This document shows positions 5,391 to 7,039 of a DNA stretch of 7,039 bases, piece by piece. The stretch comes from Candidatus Eiseniibacteriota bacterium (lineage in GTDB: Bacteria > Eisenbacteria > RBG-16-71-46 > JAFGJU01). The position numbers and the translations under genes were made by a program. The stretch spans positions 1-7,039 of the forward strand of contig JAFGJU010000032.1 of NCBI GenBank assembly GCA_016928935.1, written 5' to 3'. Position 1 is the stretch's first letter; every line of letters starts with the position of its first letter. The notes beneath the pieces were generated by a model. That model was not told the DNA's origin, made no database searches, and was given only the letters and a program-made list of their open reading frames with translations.

Positions 5391-7039
5391 ATGTCGCCCA
5401 AGAAGCGTTCACCACGAATCGGCGTCTACGTGTGTCACTGCGGCTCCAACATAGCCGCCAAGGTCGACGTCAAGGCGGTCGCGGCCGCCGCCGGCAAGCT
5501 GTCGGACGTGGTCGTTGCCAGAGACTATCAGTTCATGTGTTCCGAGCCCGGACAGGAGCTGATACGCCAGGACATAAAGAACCTCAACCTGGACGGAGTG
5601 GTAGTTGCCGCCTGTTCGCCGCTCATGCACGAGAAGACCTTCCGCCGCGCCTGTGCGACGGCCGGCCTGAATCACTACCTGATGCAAATGGCCAACATCA
5701 GGGAACAGTGCTCGTGGGTCACCGAGGACCCGGCCGCCGCCACGGAAAAGGCCAAGTCTATCGTCTCGGGCACAGTGGGCTGGGTCAGGAACCTGAGGCC
5801 CCTGGCGGAGCGCGAAGTTCCGGTTGTGCCCGCGGTCCTGGTCCTGGGAGGCGGGATAGCCGGCATTCAGGCTGCGCTGCAGTGCGCCGACGCCGGGTAC
5901 AAGGTCTATCTGGTCGAGAGGAAGCAATCAATCGGCGGACACATGGCGATGCTGGACAAGACGTTCCCGACTCTCGACTGCTCCGCCTGCATCCTCACCC
6001 CCAAGATGGTCTCGGTGGGCCAGCACCCGAACATCGAGCTCATGACATACAGCGAGGTGGAGGAAGTCAGCGGCTACGCCGGCAACATGAAGATCAAGAT
6101 CCGGCGCAAGGCCACCTGCGTGGACACGGAGAAGTGCAACGGCTGCGGCATCTGTCAGGAGAAGTGTCCCGTCAAGGTCCCCAACGAGTTCGAGCAGGGC
6201 AAGGGCCAGAGGAGGGCCATCTACACGCTCTTCCCGCAGGCGGTGCCCAACACACCCGTCATAGACAAGGAGAACTGCATTTTCTTCCAGAAGGGCAAGT
6301 GCCGTGCGTGCGAGAAGCTCTGCAAGAGGGGCGCGATCAACTTCGAGGACCAGGACAAGGTGGTGGAGGTGGAGGTAGGGGCGATAATAATAGCCACCGG
6401 CCATAGAGTCTTCGACGCGACAGAGATGCCCCAGTACGGCTACGGCAAGTACCCCGACGTGTACTCGTCGCTCGAGTTCGAGCGCATGGTCAACGCGGGC
6501 GGGTTCACGCAGGGTCACATCAGGACGTCGGACGGGAGAACGCCCGAGACCGTGGGCATAATCCACTGCGTCGGCAGCAGGGACCAGCGTTACTTGCCGT
6601 ACTGCTCCGAGGTTTGCTGCATGTACTCGCTCAAGTTCGCACACCTCATAAGGGAGCACACCGGCGCCACAGTCTACAACTTCTACATAGACATGCGCTG
6701 CGTGGGCAAGGGCTACGAGGAGTTTTACGACAGGCTGCTTAACGAGAATATCAGGTTCGTGCGCGGCAAGGTGGCGTCCGTCACCAGCGAGCCGGCTAAC
6801 AGCTCGGAGCGCGACAGGCTGGTGGTGCAGGTGGAGGACACGTTGGCCGGCGTCGTGAGAAAAATACCGCTCGACATGGTAATCCTGGCCAACGGGCTGC
6901 AGCCGCAGAAGGACGCCGAGGAGGTCGGAAGGCTGTTCGGTGTGTCCAGGAACAAGGCCGGGTTCTTCATAGAGCAGCATCCCAAGCTGAACCCGTTCGG
7001 CACGTCCAATTCGTGCGTGTTCATAGCCGGGACCTGCTG
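5391..7039 (+). CDS. hdrA: Heterodisulfide reductase subunit A (FAD, iron-sulfur), 3' end outside window
   Basis: This is the flavin-containing electron-bifurcating core of HdrABC. The first 549 codons are visible and no stop occurs before the right edge; family members run to about 650 residues or more, so C-terminal ferredoxin clusters are probably missing. The N-terminal HdrA domain starts GVYVCHCG (11-18). The FAD-binding Rossmann motif GGGIAG is at 153-158, followed by ERKQSIGGHMA (176-186). DCSAC is at 196-200. An inserted ferredoxin has C249/C252/C255/C259 and C296/C304/C307/C311, the last followed by Lys instead of the usual Pro. The second FAD motif AIIIATGH is at 331-338. C393, C405, C409 and C410 match the HdrA-specific cysteine group that binds an extra [4Fe-4S] cluster in methanogen HdrA. 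A GGGGAG ribosome site precedes the ATG by 4 nt. No selenocysteine or frameshift is seen. Confidence 0.96.
   Translation, partial: MSPKKRSPRIGVYVCHCGSNIAAKVDVKAVAAAAGKLSDVVVARDYQFMCSEPGQELIRQDIKNLNLDGVVVAACSPLMHEKTFRRACATAGLNHYLMQMANIREQCSWVTEDPAAATEKAKSIVSGTVGWVRNLRPLAEREVPVVPAVLVLGGGIAGIQAALQCADAGYKVYLVERKQSIGGHMAMLDKTFPTLDCSACILTPKMVSVGQHPNIELMTYSEVEEVSGYAGNMKIKIRRKATCVDTEKCNGCGICQEKCPVKVPNEFEQGKGQRRAIYTLFPQAVPNTPVIDKENCIFFQKGKCRACEKLCKRGAINFEDQDKVVEVEVGAIIIATGHRVFDATEMPQYGYGKYPDVYSSLEFERMVNAGGFTQGHIRTSDGRTPETVGIIHCVGSRDQRYLPYCSEVCCMYSLKFAHLIREHTGATVYNFYIDMRCVGKGYEEFYDRLLNENIRFVRGKVASVTSEPANSSERDRLVVQVEDTLAGVVRKIPLDMVILANGLQPQKDAEEVGRLFGVSRNKAGFFIEQHPKLNPFGTSNSCVFIAGTC

Noticed and set aside
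5432..6406. Plus-strand open frame in a different frame within hdrA
   Set aside because: Gly/Arg/Gln-rich shadow; the true frame from 5391 shows the HdrA N-terminal, FAD and iron-sulfur motifs.
5928..6980. Minus-strand open frame of 350 codons opposite hdrA
   Set aside because: hdrA on the + strand has continuous FAD and ferredoxin motifs across the whole interval; the antisense translation has none.

Overview
The window reads as one stretch of a bacterial chromosome. All genes lie on the + strand and concern redox energy metabolism under two-component and sigma-54 control. It is GC-rich but uses Ile ATA and Arg AGG freely. Sigma-54 control plus heterodisulfide-reductase (Hdr) genes suits an anaerobe of the deltaproteobacterial type or a related candidate phylum. 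No marker gene allows a firm placement.

Region 1 (1-1871) is a regulatory pair: the C-terminal ATPase end of a sensor histidine kinase, cut by the left edge, followed after 2 nt by a complete NtrC-family sigma-54 activator (REC, AAA+, Fis-type HTH). The activator's sigma-54-contacting loop departs from GAFTGA.

Region 2 (1872-2262) is a 391-nt gap, more AT-rich than the genes, that looks like a complete enhancer-dependent promoter. It holds two 19-bp TGTAT-N9-RTACA dyads 31 bp apart, an IHF-like site, a near-consensus -24/-12 element and an 87-nt leader with GAGTC repeats ending at a strong ribosome binding site.

Region 3 (2263-7039) is a tight operon: an unusual four-part protein (receiver, GcvH-like domain without the lipoyl lysine, degenerate second receiver, C-terminal domain remotely like an M52 hydrogenase maturation protease), then hdrC, hdrB and the first 549 codons of hdrA. 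HdrABC is the iron-sulfur/FAD complex that performs flavin-based electron bifurcation or confurcation with a disulfide or similar substrate. The electron-input partner (for example MvhD or FloxABCD-type subunits) would be expected beyond the right edge and is not visible.

Working model (inference): the kinase phosphorylates the NtrC-type activator, which binds the two dyads and turns on the hdr operon through sigma-54. The first product of that operon carries a receiver very like the activator's, so it may compete for the same kinase or link its signal to the Hdr complex.
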